Part shown: piece after piece, positions 41,078 through 51,692 of the stretch
How positions within the stretch are numbered: position 1 is the first letter of the stretch
Layout of the letters: every line of letters begins with the position of its first letter
Source of the DNA: Streptomyces aquilus
GTDB lineage: Bacteria > Actinomycetota > Actinomycetes > Streptomycetales > Streptomycetaceae
Direction: 5' to 3'
NCBI RefSeq assembly: GCF_003955715.1
Contig: NZ_CP034463.1
Span: forward strand, 10,044,001 to 10,108,000
DNA length: 64,000 nucleotides
The notes under the pieces: generated by a model
The model's database searches: none
The model's input: the letters and a program-made list of their open reading frames with translations, nothing else
What the model was told of the DNA's origin: nothing
Made by a program: the position numbers and the translations under genes

Positions 41078-44000
41078 CCGTCCGCCACTGCCGAGCCCAG
41101 CGCGGCGGAGAGCGCTGATGCGACGGCCGCTCCCGCAAGCGGCAACCCCAGCACTGATCCGTCGTCGCAGCCGTCGCCGTCAGCGTCGGATGGTGCGGGT
41201 GAGCCTGCAGGGGATGCGGTGTCGCCGGAGCAGGTTGATGTGCGGGTGCTGGACCGCCAGGAGGTCGCCCCGGCGGGCGGAGTCGGTCTGGGCGTGCAGG
41301 TCACCCGCACCGACGGCGTGTCCGCGGCCGGCCAGGTGCAGATCGCCATCGACTACTCGGGCTTCAAGTACGCCTACGGCGGTGACTTCGCCTCCCGGCT
41401 CCGCCTGGTGAAGGTCCCGGACTGCGCACTGCAGACACCGGACGCGGAAGGCTGCACGGACCGGGAGTTCGTCCCCGTCGACAACGACACCGCCACGGGC
41501 ACCCTGACCGCGACGGTGACGGCCGAGCCGGACAGTGACGGCCTGGCCACGCAGCTGGGCACCGCCTCCGGCTCCACGTTCCTGCTGAACACGGGCTCCT
41601 CGTCGGACAAGGGCGACTACCGCGCCTCCACCCTGTCCCCGACCGGCTCGTGGGAGGTGGCCACGGGCTCCGGTGCGTTCACCTACAACCTTCCCGTCAG
41701 TCTGCCGAAGCCGGCGATGGGAGAGGCACCGTCGCTGGCGATGACGTACAACTCGCAGTCGGTGGACGGCCGTACCTCGGCCACGAACAATCAGGCGTCC
41801 TGGGTCGGCATGGGCTGGGACCTGAACGTCGGCTTCATCGAGCGCCGCTACCGCAGTTGCACGCAGGACGGTCTGTCCACGATCGGTGACCTGTGCTGGG
41901 ACTCGCCCAACACCACCGACGAGCCGGACGGTGCGGTCTACGTCATCAACCTCAACGGCGTGTCCTCGACGCTGGTGCAGGACAACACCGGCACCGGCTC
42001 CTACCACCTGCAGGACGATCCGGGCTGGCGGGTGCAGCACCTGGACGGCGGGCACGGCGCGGACGACGAGTACTGGGTGATCTCCACCCCGGACGGCAAG
42101 CACTACTACTTCGGCTGGGGCCGCTCTGAGCGCACCGGCGATACCACCGGCTCGGTGTTCATGGTGCCGGTGGTCGGAAACGATACGGGTGAGCCCTGCC
42201 ACGACCAGTTCCCCGAGCCGTGCACGCAGGCGTGGCGGTGGAGCCTGGACCGCACGGTGGACGCCAACGAGGTCGAGTCGGCCTACTTCTACGACAAGGA
42301 GAGCAACTACTACCGCTCGGTCGCCGCTACCGACAAGGCCCGCTCCTACACCGCGGGCGGCTACCTGAAGGCGATCGAGTACGGCTGGCCCACCCAGATC
42401 ACCGGTGCCAAGCCGACCGGCCGGGTCGAGCTGACGCATGTGGGCCGGTGCGTGGAGCGGATGACGGAGGCTGATCCGCTGCGCAGCGAGCCGGGCGCCT
42501 GCCCCTCGATCGCCTCCAAGCCGACCTCGTATCCGGACGTGCCGATCGACTTGATGTGTGACGGGACGTCGGCGGATTACTACTGCGCGGGCAAGACGTA
42601 CTATCCGACGTTCTTCAGCAAGGACATGCTGTGGGACATCAAGACGTTCGTGCTGAAGACGGACATGAGCGGGTGGGATCTGGTGCAGCAGTACCAGACC
42701 AAGCACGGCCTGCCCAACCCGGCCAGCACGATCGGCAAGACGCTGTGGCTGGATTACGTCCAGCACAAGACGTACGGCAGCGGCACGGACATCGTGCTGC
42801 CGGTGATCAACTTCAACGGCGTCGATCTGGACAACAAGGTCGGCTCCACCGAGCTCAACTTCCGCCGCGTGAACGAGGTCCACGGCGATCTGGGCGCCAC
42901 CACGACCGTCGACTACGGCTCACCCAACCCGTGCAGCGCGGACGCCCTGCCGAGCGAGGCCTCCAACACCAAGGACTGCTTCAGCCAGAAGTGGACTGCG
43001 GAGGGCGAGACCGAGGCGAAGACGGGCTGGTTCAAGAAGTTCCTGGTCATGTCGGTGACTGTCGACCCGACGGTCACCGACAGCCAGGACGGCGCGCCGA
43101 AGATGACCACCAGCTACGACTACCAGGGCGGCGCTGGCTGGCGCTTTGCCAACGACCCTCTGACCAAGGACGAGGACGAGTCCTGGACGGACTGGCGCGG
43201 CTATCAGAAGGTCGAGGTCACTTCCGGCACCGGCACGGTCAAGCACTCCACCTTTCACTGGCTCTACCGCGGCCTGGACGGCGACCGCACCGCCAAGGAC
43301 ACCTCCACCACCCGCTCGGTCAAGGTCTACGACGGCGAAGGCACCTCCTACACCGACTCACCCTGGCTGCAGGGCAAGACCATCGAAACCTCCCAGCGCG
43401 ACGACACCGGCAGCTCCCAGGAGAGGGTCTTCCACCACTACTGGCACCACGTCACCTCCACCTACAAGGGCCTGCCCGACGCCCGCTTCGTCCGCGAGGA
43501 CGAGACCACCACGCTATGCAAGATCTCCACCGGCTGGCGCACCCACGTCGTACAGAACGAGTACGACGCCGCCGAACCGGCTTCCGGCACCTACGGCCTG
43601 CCCTTGCGCACCGACGACCAGGGCGAGGCCGGCGTCTCCGACAACCAGTGCACGACCTACGGCCGCGCCTACAACACCGACTACTACGACGGCAGCAAAA
43701 TCCAGCGCTGGATGGTCCTGCCCGACGAGACCCGCCACTACGACACCGGCGGAAGCAGCTGCGACGGCCGTGCCGACGGTAACCGGGACGCTTACACGGT
43801 CTCCCTGTACGACGGCGCCACCGACGTGGACAGCAACAAGCCGGTTGACGGTAACCCCACCGAGACCCGCAAGTACGCCAGCGCCAGCACGACCGACTTC
43901 ATCAAGGCACGGTCCGGCTACGACGATGCAGGCCGCGTCACCTGGACCGAGGACGCAGACCGCAACCGCACCACCACCACCTACAGCCCGGCCAACACCT

Positions 44001-44538
44001 GGCCGGTGGACGGCGTCACCACCACCACGCCCAAGCCCAGCAGCGACCCCACCGACCTGCGACCGGCGTTGTCCAGCACGGTGTGGACGTCCCGGTTCTG
44101 GGGCGTGGTGTACCAGACCAAGGACCCGAACGGGAAGATCACCAAGGTCACCCTGGATGCGGCGGGCCGTCCGACCGAGGTGTGGAAGCCGACCGAGACC
44201 GGCACCTCGCCGTCGCTGAAGTTCAGCTACAGCATCCCCACTGCCACTAGCAACGGCATTCCCGACTCGGTCAACGGCTTCCCGAAGGTGGCCACTCACA
44301 CTTTGCAGTCCGGCACGAAATATCTGTCGTCCTACGCCTACACCGACGGACTCGGCCGCGCCCGCGAAACGCAGACACCCCTGCCCGACGGCAATATGGG
44401 CACTCCGAACCGGCAGGTGGCGGTCACCCGCTACGACACGGCCGGCAACGTCACCGGCACCTCGGCCGTCTTCGCCAATGTGGGCACCGCCGGCTCCGGC
44501 GGCCCCGCCAGCCCCAAGGTTGAGGACCTGCCCTCTTA
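41078..44538 (+). pseudogene. Rhs/YD-repeat polymorphic toxin, N-terminal part, 5'-truncated and split by an IS
   Basis: About 1150 codons of an Rhs-type secreted protein. The sequence includes VDVRVLDRQEVAPAGGVGLG, IDYSGFKYAYGGDFASRLRL, TGSWEVATGSGAFTYNLPVS and the core entry WVGMGWDLNVGFIERRYRSC. Many YD-like repeats follow. The signal peptide and start are missing: the frame runs back only into DNA that encodes the ParA-like tail on the other strand. It stops at TAG 44537-44539, created by IS insertion. Removing the IS and one TTA (44539-45929) joins the frame exactly to 45930. Such proteins carry toxins to competing bacteria. Confidence 0.88.
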
Positions 44539-44567
44539 GTGGGTGTTCTGTGAGCTTTCGTGGGGTC

Positions 44568-44984
44568 TCAGTCCGGGGATGGCGTTGGTTGCGGTAGCCG
44601 GAAGAGGCCGGGCTCCGGCTCGGTGAGAATGCCGCGGCTGACCAGGCGTTTCAGTTTCGCGCGGACGCCTTCGACATGCCGGGGTTCGGTGCCGGTGTCC
44701 AGGGCGATGCAGACGTCCTTGGGGCGCAGTCCGTCTGCGGTGTCTTCGAAGAGGGCGAGGATCTGACGGTAGGCCGAGGGCAGCGGAGCGAGGCCGCCGG
44801 GAAGGTCTGGTGCGATCTCCAGAATCGTCTCCCGGGTGATCCTCAGTCTCTCCAACGCCTTTTCGGCGGCCGCGAGTTGGGTGGTGAGCTCGGCGATCTG
44901 AGTGCGGAGTCTGTCCGCGAGGTCACGGCCGGCCGCCTCGCGGATCTCGAGCTGTTCCAGGAACTCCTGCATGCTCACGCTCAC
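44568..44984 (-). CDS. IS5 accessory protein with coiled coil and winged-helix-like domain
   Basis: A 138-residue protein starting 4 bp after the transposase stop. Residues of about 5-50 form a heptad-rich coiled coil (LEQLEIREAAGRDLADRLRT, LTTQLAAAEKALERLRITRE). Residues of about 65-135 look like a winged helix (YRQILALFEDTADGLRPKDV, VRAKLKRLVSRGILTEPEPG). It is not part of the catalytic transposase. It may regulate transposition or bind IS ends. A decayed relative lies at 59624. Confidence 0.8.
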   Translation of the reverse strand: MSVSMQEFLEQLEIREAAGRDLADRLRTQIAELTTQLAAAEKALERLRITRETILEIAPDLPGGLAPLPSAYRQILALFEDTADGLRPKDVCIALDTGTEPRHVEGVRAKLKRLVSRGILTEPEPGLFRLPQPTPSPD

Positions 44985-44988
44985 TCGT

Positions 44989-45846
44989 TCATGCCGGTCC
45001 GGGGGAAGCGGGTCGGCGGCGGTCCCGCCAGGTGGGAGTGGTCGTGGCGGTGAGCCGGTGGGTCATGACGTCGGTCATCGACCAGCGGATCCAGGACGCG
45101 GAACTGGCGGGCAGGGTCTCGTAGTCGCGGGCCAGGCGGCGGTGCAGCATGAGTGTGCCGAAGGTCTGCTCGACGATCCACCGCTTCGGTGACGGGGCGA
45201 ACCCCTTCGCCTGCGGGTCACGCGATACCACCTCGACGTCGATGCCCAGCGACCTGCCGTGCTCGATGACGGCGTTCTTGAACCCGGCATCGACCCAGCT
45301 CTTCACCACGCCGGGGTTGTCGGCGGCCACCTTGTCCAGCAGCGTGATTCCGACGGCGTTGTCGTGCACGCTCGCGGCGACCACGATCACGGCGATGAGC
45401 AGACCGAGTACATCGGTGGCGATGCCCCGCTTGCGGCCCCGGCTCTTCTTGCCCGGGTCCAGCCCGGTCGTCTCCTTGGGGGCGTTGACCGAGGCGTGCA
45501 CGGTCTGGGAGTCCATGACGACCGCGGACGGGTCCTCGCGCCGGCCCTTCGACTCGCGGACCTGCCAGCGCAGCAGATCGTGGATGGTCTGGTCGGTGCC
45601 GTCATCGCGCCACAGCCCGAAGTAGTAGTACACCGCGGTGTACGGCGGGAAGTCGTGCGGCAGGTAACGCCACTGGCAGCCGACCCGGGCCTGATACAGG
45701 ATCGCGTTCACGATCTCCCGCATCTCGTATCGGCCCTGATGACCGCTGACCGAGCGGTGCTGTCCCTTCCAGGCCGTGATGACCGGCCGGATCAACTCCC
45801 ATGCCTCATCCGACAGATCACTCGGGTACGGCTGCCGCTCAGCCAC
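44989..45846 (-). CDS. IS5-family DDE transposase
   Basis: A 285-residue transposase. DDE residues are visible as Asp in VVMDSQTVHASV, Asp in VKSWVDAGFKNAV and Glu in RWIVEQTFGTLMLHRRLARD, the signature Y/R-containing final motif. The N-terminal YPSDLSDEAWELIRPVI and CQWRYLPHDFPPYTAVYYYF are typical of this group. It is complete and apparently functional. Confidence 0.95.
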   Translation of the reverse strand: MAERQPYPSDLSDEAWELIRPVITAWKGQHRSVSGHQGRYEMREIVNAILYQARVGCQWRYLPHDFPPYTAVYYYFGLWRDDGTDQTIHDLLRWQVRESKGRREDPSAVVMDSQTVHASVNAPKETTGLDPGKKSRGRKRGIATDVLGLLIAVIVVAASVHDNAVGITLLDKVAADNPGVVKSWVDAGFKNAVIEHGRSLGIDVEVVSRDPQAKGFAPSPKRWIVEQTFGTLMLHRRLARDYETLPASSASWIRWSMTDVMTHRLTATTTPTWRDRRRPASPGPA

Positions 45847-45929
45847 GTCTCCAGCACACCGCAGAAGCCGTCAACCGCAACCCCTCAAACCGGACAACCA
45901 GACACGACGACTCGCAGAACACCCACTTA

Positions 45930-48900
45930 CACCGACCTGACCCTCGACTGGGCCGGCCGCACCACGGTCTCGCAAATCCTCGTCGGCAACGGGTCCACCA
46001 CTACGAGCACGATGCACGGACGGGTGGTCACGGACTACTTCGGCGACTACAGCACTGTCACGCCCGCAGTAGCCGACCCCACCGACACCTACACCAACGT
46101 CTTCGGTCAGACGTCCAAGGTGGTCGAGCACAACGGCACCTCGACCTTCACCACCCAGTACGGCTACGACGCCAAGGGCAACCTCGAAACGATCACCGAC
46201 CCCCGCGGCAACATCACGACCTACGGCTACGACTGGGTCGGCCAGCGCACCGTGACAGCGGACCCGGATGCAGGAAAGTCGACCACGGAATACGACGCCA
46301 ACGGCCGGATCAGCAGGGTCAGCAGTGACTTCTACAAGGCAACGAACGCAACTGTGTGGCCCAGGACCGTCCTCACCTACGGCTACGACAACCTTGGCCG
46401 CAAAATTTCGGTGACCAGCGGCAGCGACACCCTCGCCTCCTGGAAATGGGACGAACTCTACGTCACCGGCGGCAAGGGCCAGATCACCTCAGCCACCAGC
46501 AGGGACACCGAAGGCAGGACCTACACCACCAGGACAGGCGGCTTCGACGACCGCGGGCGGCCACTGAGCACCACCATCACCATCCCCACCGAGGTCATCG
46601 GGCTGGCAGGCGACTACACCACCAGTTACGGCTACGACGCGGCAGACCATCTCACCTCGGTCACCTACCCCAAGGCGGGCGGCCTGGACGCGGAGACCGT
46701 CACCGCCGGCTACGACGACTACGGCCGGCCCCGCACCCTCATCTCTCCTCTACAAACGTATGTCCGGGCCACGGACTACGACGCCTACGGACGCCTGACA
46801 TCCCGCTCCTACGGCCCCGACCTCACCAGCAACACCGCCGCCAAGGCCCAGCGCACCTACGGCTACTACGACGACAACGGCACCAGGCGTCTGCAGAGCA
46901 TCAGCACGACCACGGCCTCCGGCCCCGCCGTCACTCCGACCACCCTGGAAAGGCAACAGGACACCTACACCTACGACTTCGACGGCAAGCTCACCCAGCT
47001 CCGCGAGCAGGCCACAGGTCAGACCGCGCAGTCGCAGTGCTTCCTGTACGACCGGCAGGGCCGCCTGACCGGCGCCCACACCCGCTCAACCGGAACCGCT
47101 TGTGCCCTGGGTGTCTCCGACTTCACCGGCACCGACCCCTACGAGACGGACTACACCTACGACCGCCTGGGCAACCTGCAGTCCGTCACCGACACGACCC
47201 AGGCCGGCACGGCCACCACCCGCGACTACCTCTACCCCGGTTACGACGACGCCGGCACCTGGACCACCGCCAACGCCGCACAGCCGCACGGCGTCCGCAA
47301 GATCAACACCATCACTGCGGGCACCACAACCGCGACCGAGGACCTGACCTACGACAACGCTGGCCAGATGGACACGCGCGTCGCCCCGGGCAAGTCCACC
47401 GACTACGACTGGACCAAACTCGGCCAGCTCGCCACCGTCAAAACCACGACCAGCGACGGCAGCAAACTGACCCGATACGCCTACGACGCCGACGGCAACC
47501 TCGTGGTCCGCACCACCCCGCAGGAAACCGTGGCCTCGATCGGCGGCATGGAGCTGCGGACCACCGACAACAAGACGGTGACCGCGACCCGCTACTACAC
47601 CAGCGGCGGCGCCACTGTTGCCATGCGCACCACGGAAGGCACCACGGCAGCCGGCAGCAAGCTCACCTATCTCATGGCCGACGACCAAGCCTCCACCCAA
47701 CTGGCCGTCGACGCCACCACCGGCGCTACCACCCACCGCCGCTACACCCCCTTCGGTGACGAACGCGGCGGCACCCTGCCCACCGGCACCGACAACGGCT
47801 TCCTCGGCAAAACCGAAGACACCAGCACCGGCCTCTCCCTCCTCGGCGCTCGCGCCTATGACCCTAACCTGGGGCGGTTCCTTAGTACGGACCCGTTGAG
47901 CAGTCCGTATATGCCGCAGCGACTCTCCGCCTACAGCTACAGCGAAAACGACCCGATCAACCGCATGGACCCGACGGGCCTGGAGAGCTGCTACCCCAAC
48001 TTCTGCTCGGGCGACAACGGCACGTACGACGAATACGATCCGAAAGACGACCCCGGTTCTTCGGTGAACAACATCGTCACTGACATCAGCGGCGGCGAAG
48101 CCCCTCCACTCGATGAAGACCTTGTCGAGGACTACGACGGGCGACCGACCGAGTCTCAGATGAGGCGTCTCGGAACCTATATGGAGGGTGTCAGTCTCGA
48201 ACTCAACTACGAGCTCTACTTCCGTGAATACTGCAATGTCAATCCGAGTATTGATCTGACGTGCAAGAACCTCCGTGAGTACTACGGAGGTTGGGAACAC
48301 GTAAAGAGTATCGAATCTGTTGATACGTGCCCTATATGTGGGAATGTAGGCTTCCAGTTCATTATGGACTATGTCCTCGGGCGTCTGGGAGGGCCGTGTT
48401 CCAGGAATAGCTTCCTTCCTGAGGCGAACGTCCTGATGGCGGACGGAACTGCCAAGGAAATACAGGACGTCCAGGTAGGTGACAAGATACTTGCCACCAA
48501 CCCTGAAAATGGAGAGACGGAAGCACGAACTGTCCTTGCTACCATCATCACTGAGGATGACAAAGATTTCACCGAAGTGGCAGTGAGAACGAGTGATGGT
48601 GTCGCTGAGGTCATTGCGACCAATCATCATCCGTTTTGGTCCCCTTCAGAGCATGCCTGGGTCGATGCGGTCGACCTGGAGAAGGGGATGACGCTGCGCA
48701 CAGAGACCGGTGCAGTGGTCACTGTTGGCGCAACTCATTCGCTCCACCGCAAGCAGGAAACGCGTAATCTCACCGTCGACGGCCTCCACACGTACTATGT
48801 GCGTGCAGGCGACACGTCAGTGTTGGTTCATAACGCGGGGGGTCCGTCTGGTTGCGGCCTTTGGACCTCTGCTAGGAATAGGACTGGAGTCCAGAATGCT

Positions 48901-49164
48901 TATAGCCACTGGAACAAACATAAGGGTGATTTCCCGAATATTCGAAACTCCAGGGAATATGTCGATCAGGCTTACGACTTCATGACGAGCCCTAACTCGG
49001 CCATCCAGGAGAAGGTGCGCAGTAACGGAGATTTTGTAAGGTTCAACGCAAACACAAATGAATTCGGCGTCATGACGAGTGCTGGTGTTATGAGGACGTA
49101 CTACAAACCTGATCCAGCAGTGCACGGGTACCCGACGAATCAGGACTACTTCAATGCACAGTGA
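45930..49164 (+). pseudogene. Rhs toxin, C-terminal part: YD repeats, HINT domain and toxin
   Basis: The frame resumes after the IS with TYTDLTLDWAGRTTV and runs about 1078 codons. YD repeats (YGYDAKGNLETITDPRGN) lead to the Rhs core end (LGARAYDPNLGRFLSTDPLS, ENDPINRMDPTGLE). A pretoxin HINT domain follows (NSFLPEANVLMADG, ATNHHPFW, LTVDGLHTYYVRAGDTSVLV, HN). The last about 85 residues (YSHWNKHKGDFPNIRNSREY to HGYPTNQDYFNAQ) look like a BECR-fold ribonuclease toxin. GC falls sharply from about 48150, marking a swapped-in tip. Without the IS-excised form it has no start of its own. Confidence 0.88.
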
Positions 49165-49420
49165 CCTGTATCGTTGCAGGGTCTGTGGGCTTGAGCAGGA
49201 TGATCCCCCCTGGGGAGAGGATGGGCTCGTACCGACATTTGAAATCTGCGTCTGTTGTGGCAGTGAATTCGGGTATGAGGATGCTACCCTGGCCGGTGTG
49301 CTCCGCAAGCGGGCCGCCTGGCTCGCGGCCGGCGCCAAATGGGAATCGCCGAGGTTCAAGCCGGATGGCTGGGATTTGAATTCGCAGCTCGACTGTATCC
49401 CAATTGCATATCGCAAATGA
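49154..49420 (+). CDS. Probable immunity protein, Cys-rich (zinc ribbon-like)
   Basis: An 88-residue protein starting inside the last codons of the toxin gene. Two CxxC pairs (CRVCG and CVCCGSEFGYEDA) could bind zinc, followed by RKRAAWLAAGAKWESPRFKP and a Trp/Leu-rich end. This family is often found as the small gene after polymorphic toxins. Low GC like the toxin tip supports joint transfer. It would neutralise the toxin at 48880-49164; direct evidence is lacking. Confidence 0.72.
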   Translation: MHSDLYRCRVCGLEQDDPPWGEDGLVPTFEICVCCGSEFGYEDATLAGVLRKRAAWLAAGAKWESPRFKPDGWDLNSQLDCIPIAYRK

Positions 49421-49555
49421 GGCCACAAACTGCCGGTAGTTCGTCGAACCCGGCGGTAGCGGGGGCTGGCGGCTGGATCGTTCGGTCTTACTGATCTTTT
49501 CGTAAGTTCGGTGGGTGTGCTGGCCTTGCGAGTCGAAGGCTTTCGGGGTGGCTTA

Positions 49556-50386
49556 TCAGCCCTCGCCTTCAGCTGCAGGCTTGGCGTTGGCCTCTTCTTC
49601 AATGGCGTCGGCGGTCTGCAGCAGGAAGTAGCTGCGCTCGCGGTACTTGTAGTAGCCAGTGAAGGCGGCTGCCAGCGTGACGGCGAAGCCGATGGCGACG
49701 ATCGTGACGTTCTGCCAGGTCAGCTTGCCGCCAGTATCCAGAGCAGCGACGGTCGTCGTAGCCGCGGATCCGGTCATGATGAGGTTCTGAAGGGCGTTGT
49801 GGACGAGCCGGTACTTTCGGCTGTCTGCCCTGTGCTGCTCGATCACCCCGGCAACATCCTCGCGGTACAGACTGCGCCGCTCGTTGAGAGGCGGCTGGCG
49901 GAGCGCGTTCACGATGCGCACGGCCTCTCGCCCGATCTCGATCCGGTCTTCCAGGACGGCCCGGCTGTCCGCAGGACTTCGCCAACGGGCGTCGGCTACG
50001 GCCCCGCCGATACACAGACCAATCAGGACACCGCAGAAGATGTCAGGCCCAAGAAACCGGGAAGGGGTCTGCCAGGTCCATACCGTCCAGCCGACGCCGG
50101 CCAAGAGCGTGAGGCCCGCGATCATCAGGGCCGTGCCCCGTACGCGGGCGACAGACCGTGCGCGGATGAGGTCGCGCTCTATTCTCCCGAGGTTCCTTCG
50201 GATATCGCGCACTTCGGCCAGTTGGTCTGCCGAGTCCAGGAGAGCCGCATCACCCGGCTGTGCGTCAGGCGTGTTGTCGCTGTCGGCACTTTCCTGATTG
50301 AGATCGGGGGCCATGCCCTGGTAGATCCGTTCGTCTGCGGCCCGGATTCGGCTGGGCGCGTCGTCGTCAAGGCTCCGCTCTGCCAT
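49556..50386 (-). CDS. SLATT-like (DUF4231-type) membrane protein
   Basis: A 276-residue protein with an acidic N-terminal third and two hydrophobic pairs. The first helix pair is about residues 85-125 (GTALMIAGLTLLAGVGWTVW, IFCGVLIGLCIGGAVA). The second is about 205-250 (LIMTGSAATTTVAAL, VTIVAIGFAVTLAAAFTGYY). An Arg/Glu-rich cytoplasmic tail follows (YKYRERSYFLLQTADAIEEE). This resembles SLATT effectors, predicted pore-forming membrane proteins of defence systems. It lies 6 bp after the gene at 50393 and is probably its operon partner. Assignment is by pattern only. Confidence 0.55.
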   Translation of the reverse strand: MAERSLDDDAPSRIRAADERIYQGMAPDLNQESADSDNTPDAQPGDAALLDSADQLAEVRDIRRNLGRIERDLIRARSVARVRGTALMIAGLTLLAGVGWTVWTWQTPSRFLGPDIFCGVLIGLCIGGAVADARWRSPADSRAVLEDRIEIGREAVRIVNALRQPPLNERRSLYREDVAGVIEQHRADSRKYRLVHNALQNLIMTGSAATTTVAALDTGGKLTWQNVTIVAIGFAVTLAAAFTGYYKYRERSYFLLQTADAIEEEANAKPAAEGEG

Positions 50387-50392
50387 GGCGGG

Positions 50393-50992
50393 TCAGCGGG
50401 TGAACGCTTCGGTCAGGCTGACGCGGTAGCCGTCCTCTTCCATCAGCACGACGGTGACGCCGAACGGGTCGGGGTGGTCGATGTCGATCGGGGTGAAGGA
50501 GTAGTTCACCGCGGCCTGGATGGGTGGCACCAGTTCGCCGCCGGGCTGTGGTGCGGGGGCCGGCATCCAGTCCGGGGCGACCGATGCCCAGCCGTCGGAA
50601 CTGCGGGACAGGAGCTGCTCGGTATAGGGGAACTGGTGCAGGACGTGCCCGTCTTGGGTGGCGAGCACCATGTTCAGGCACGGTGCCGGGCCGACGATGG
50701 GCAGCTCGCAGGCGGTGGCGACGTCGTGGGTCTCCCACGCGAGGACGACCTCGTCCGCGCGGGCGGCCGCGGCAATGTTCGAGAGTTCCGCGATCCCGGT
50801 GAGTGCGTCCTGGCCGACCTTGAGGGGGCGGACCCAGATCATCCCGATCAGCTCGCCGCGCACCAGCGGCATGATGAGCGGGCGCGGGACCGCACCCTCG
50901 CCCAGCCCCGCGGTGTACGCCTTCTTCGCCACACTGACCAGTGCGTCCCACACCCGCGCTTCCACGGAGGCCCCCTCTGCCCGCCGAACCAA
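50393..50992 (-). CDS. Hypothetical protein upstream of the SLATT-like gene
   Basis: A 199-residue, mixed alpha/beta soluble protein of unknown family. It has RPLIMPLVRGELIGMIWVRP, ELSNIAAAARADEVVLAWET and a C-terminal half with NYSFTPIDIDHPDPFGVTVV. No transmembrane segment or nuclease motif is visible. It overlaps no other gene and precedes the membrane protein by 6 bp, so the two may form a sensor/effector pair. Confidence 0.6.
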   Translation of the reverse strand: MVRRAEGASVEARVWDALVSVAKKAYTAGLGEGAVPRPLIMPLVRGELIGMIWVRPLKVGQDALTGIAELSNIAAAARADEVVLAWETHDVATACELPIVGPAPCLNMVLATQDGHVLHQFPYTEQLLSRSSDGWASVAPDWMPAPAPQPGGELVPPIQAAVNYSFTPIDIDHPDPFGVTVVLMEEDGYRVSLTEAFTR

Positions 50993-51186
50993 TCACCGCC
51001 GACCCTGCCACGGCGGGTGACGTCGTGTCAGCGGGATGATCAGCCAGCGACAGATTGGCGGGGCGCGTGAGTATGTAGACGAGTTTCGGTTCTGGTCCAA
51101 CTTCTGTGGAGCGGTTACGCTCTGTTACGCCTCGGGACTGATGCCCTTCGTGACTCGTTGACGGACCTGTTTGGGATCATGCCCGC

Positions 51187-51684
51187 ATGGACTTCGACCT
51201 CGCCCCACCGAACGGCGTTGGCCCGTTGCGGATCGGTATGGATCGGCAATCGGCCAACGCGGCGCTGGACTCGCTCCGCGATCTCTCCGCGGTCTCGGCA
51301 TCCGACCGGCCGGGTCAGCACGTCTTCCGTCCCAGTGGACTGATGATCAGCATCCACTGCACGCGAGACATGCTCGAAGCCATTGAGCTCGGGAGGCCGT
51401 CGGCTCCAACAGACCGAGTCATCTTCCGGGACCTGGATGTGTTCGCGATCCCGGCCCGCGAGCTGGTGCAACGCATGGGCGAGTACACCTCGATCGAGGA
51501 AGACCCAGACGACCCGGCGTCCTTCGTCGCCTCCGATCTGCTCCTGAGCTTCTGGCGACCGTTCGCAGCCGACGACGCGCCAGAGGAAGAGCAGGGTTAC
51601 TACTTCAGCTCGGTCCTGCTGGCACAGCCTGGCTACTACGACACTCCTGCTCAGGCTGCAGAGCGACTCCAACGGAGTTCGTAA
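51187..51684 (+). CDS. Hypothetical passenger protein inside the ISL3 element
   Basis: A 165-residue acidic protein (DFDLAPPNGVGPLRIGMDRQ at the start, later DDPASFVASDLLLSFWRP, EEEQGYYFSSVLLAQPGYYD). It is not recognised. It resembles small conserved proteins seen as immunity or cargo genes in streptomycetes. It lies between the left inverted repeat and the convergent transposase, 8 bp from the transposase stop, so it would be carried when the element moves. Confidence 0.65.
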   Translation: MDFDLAPPNGVGPLRIGMDRQSANAALDSLRDLSAVSASDRPGQHVFRPSGLMISIHCTRDMLEAIELGRPSAPTDRVIFRDLDVFAIPARELVQRMGEYTSIEEDPDDPASFVASDLLLSFWRPFAADDAPEEEQGYYFSSVLLAQPGYYDTPAQAAERLQRSS

Positions 51685-51692
51685 CTGCCCCG

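Larger units (their letters stand above)
44539..45926 (-). mobile_element. IS5-family insertion sequence, copy 1 (1388 bp)
   Basis: The ends are imperfect inverted repeats starting GTGGGTGTTCTG on both sides. The 3-bp duplication TTA flanks the element (44536-44538 and 45927-45929), as for the TNA-targeting IS1031/IS427-like groups of IS5. It encodes a DDE transposase and a second protein in one operon. A copy with identical visible ends and proteins lies at 63120. It interrupts the Rhs gene. Confidence 0.95.

Noticed and set aside
47086..48630. A 514-codon minus-strand frame opposite the Rhs toxin
   Set aside because: Its sequence mirrors YD-repeat codons and has no independent motif; the plus frame is continuous with HINT and toxin domains.
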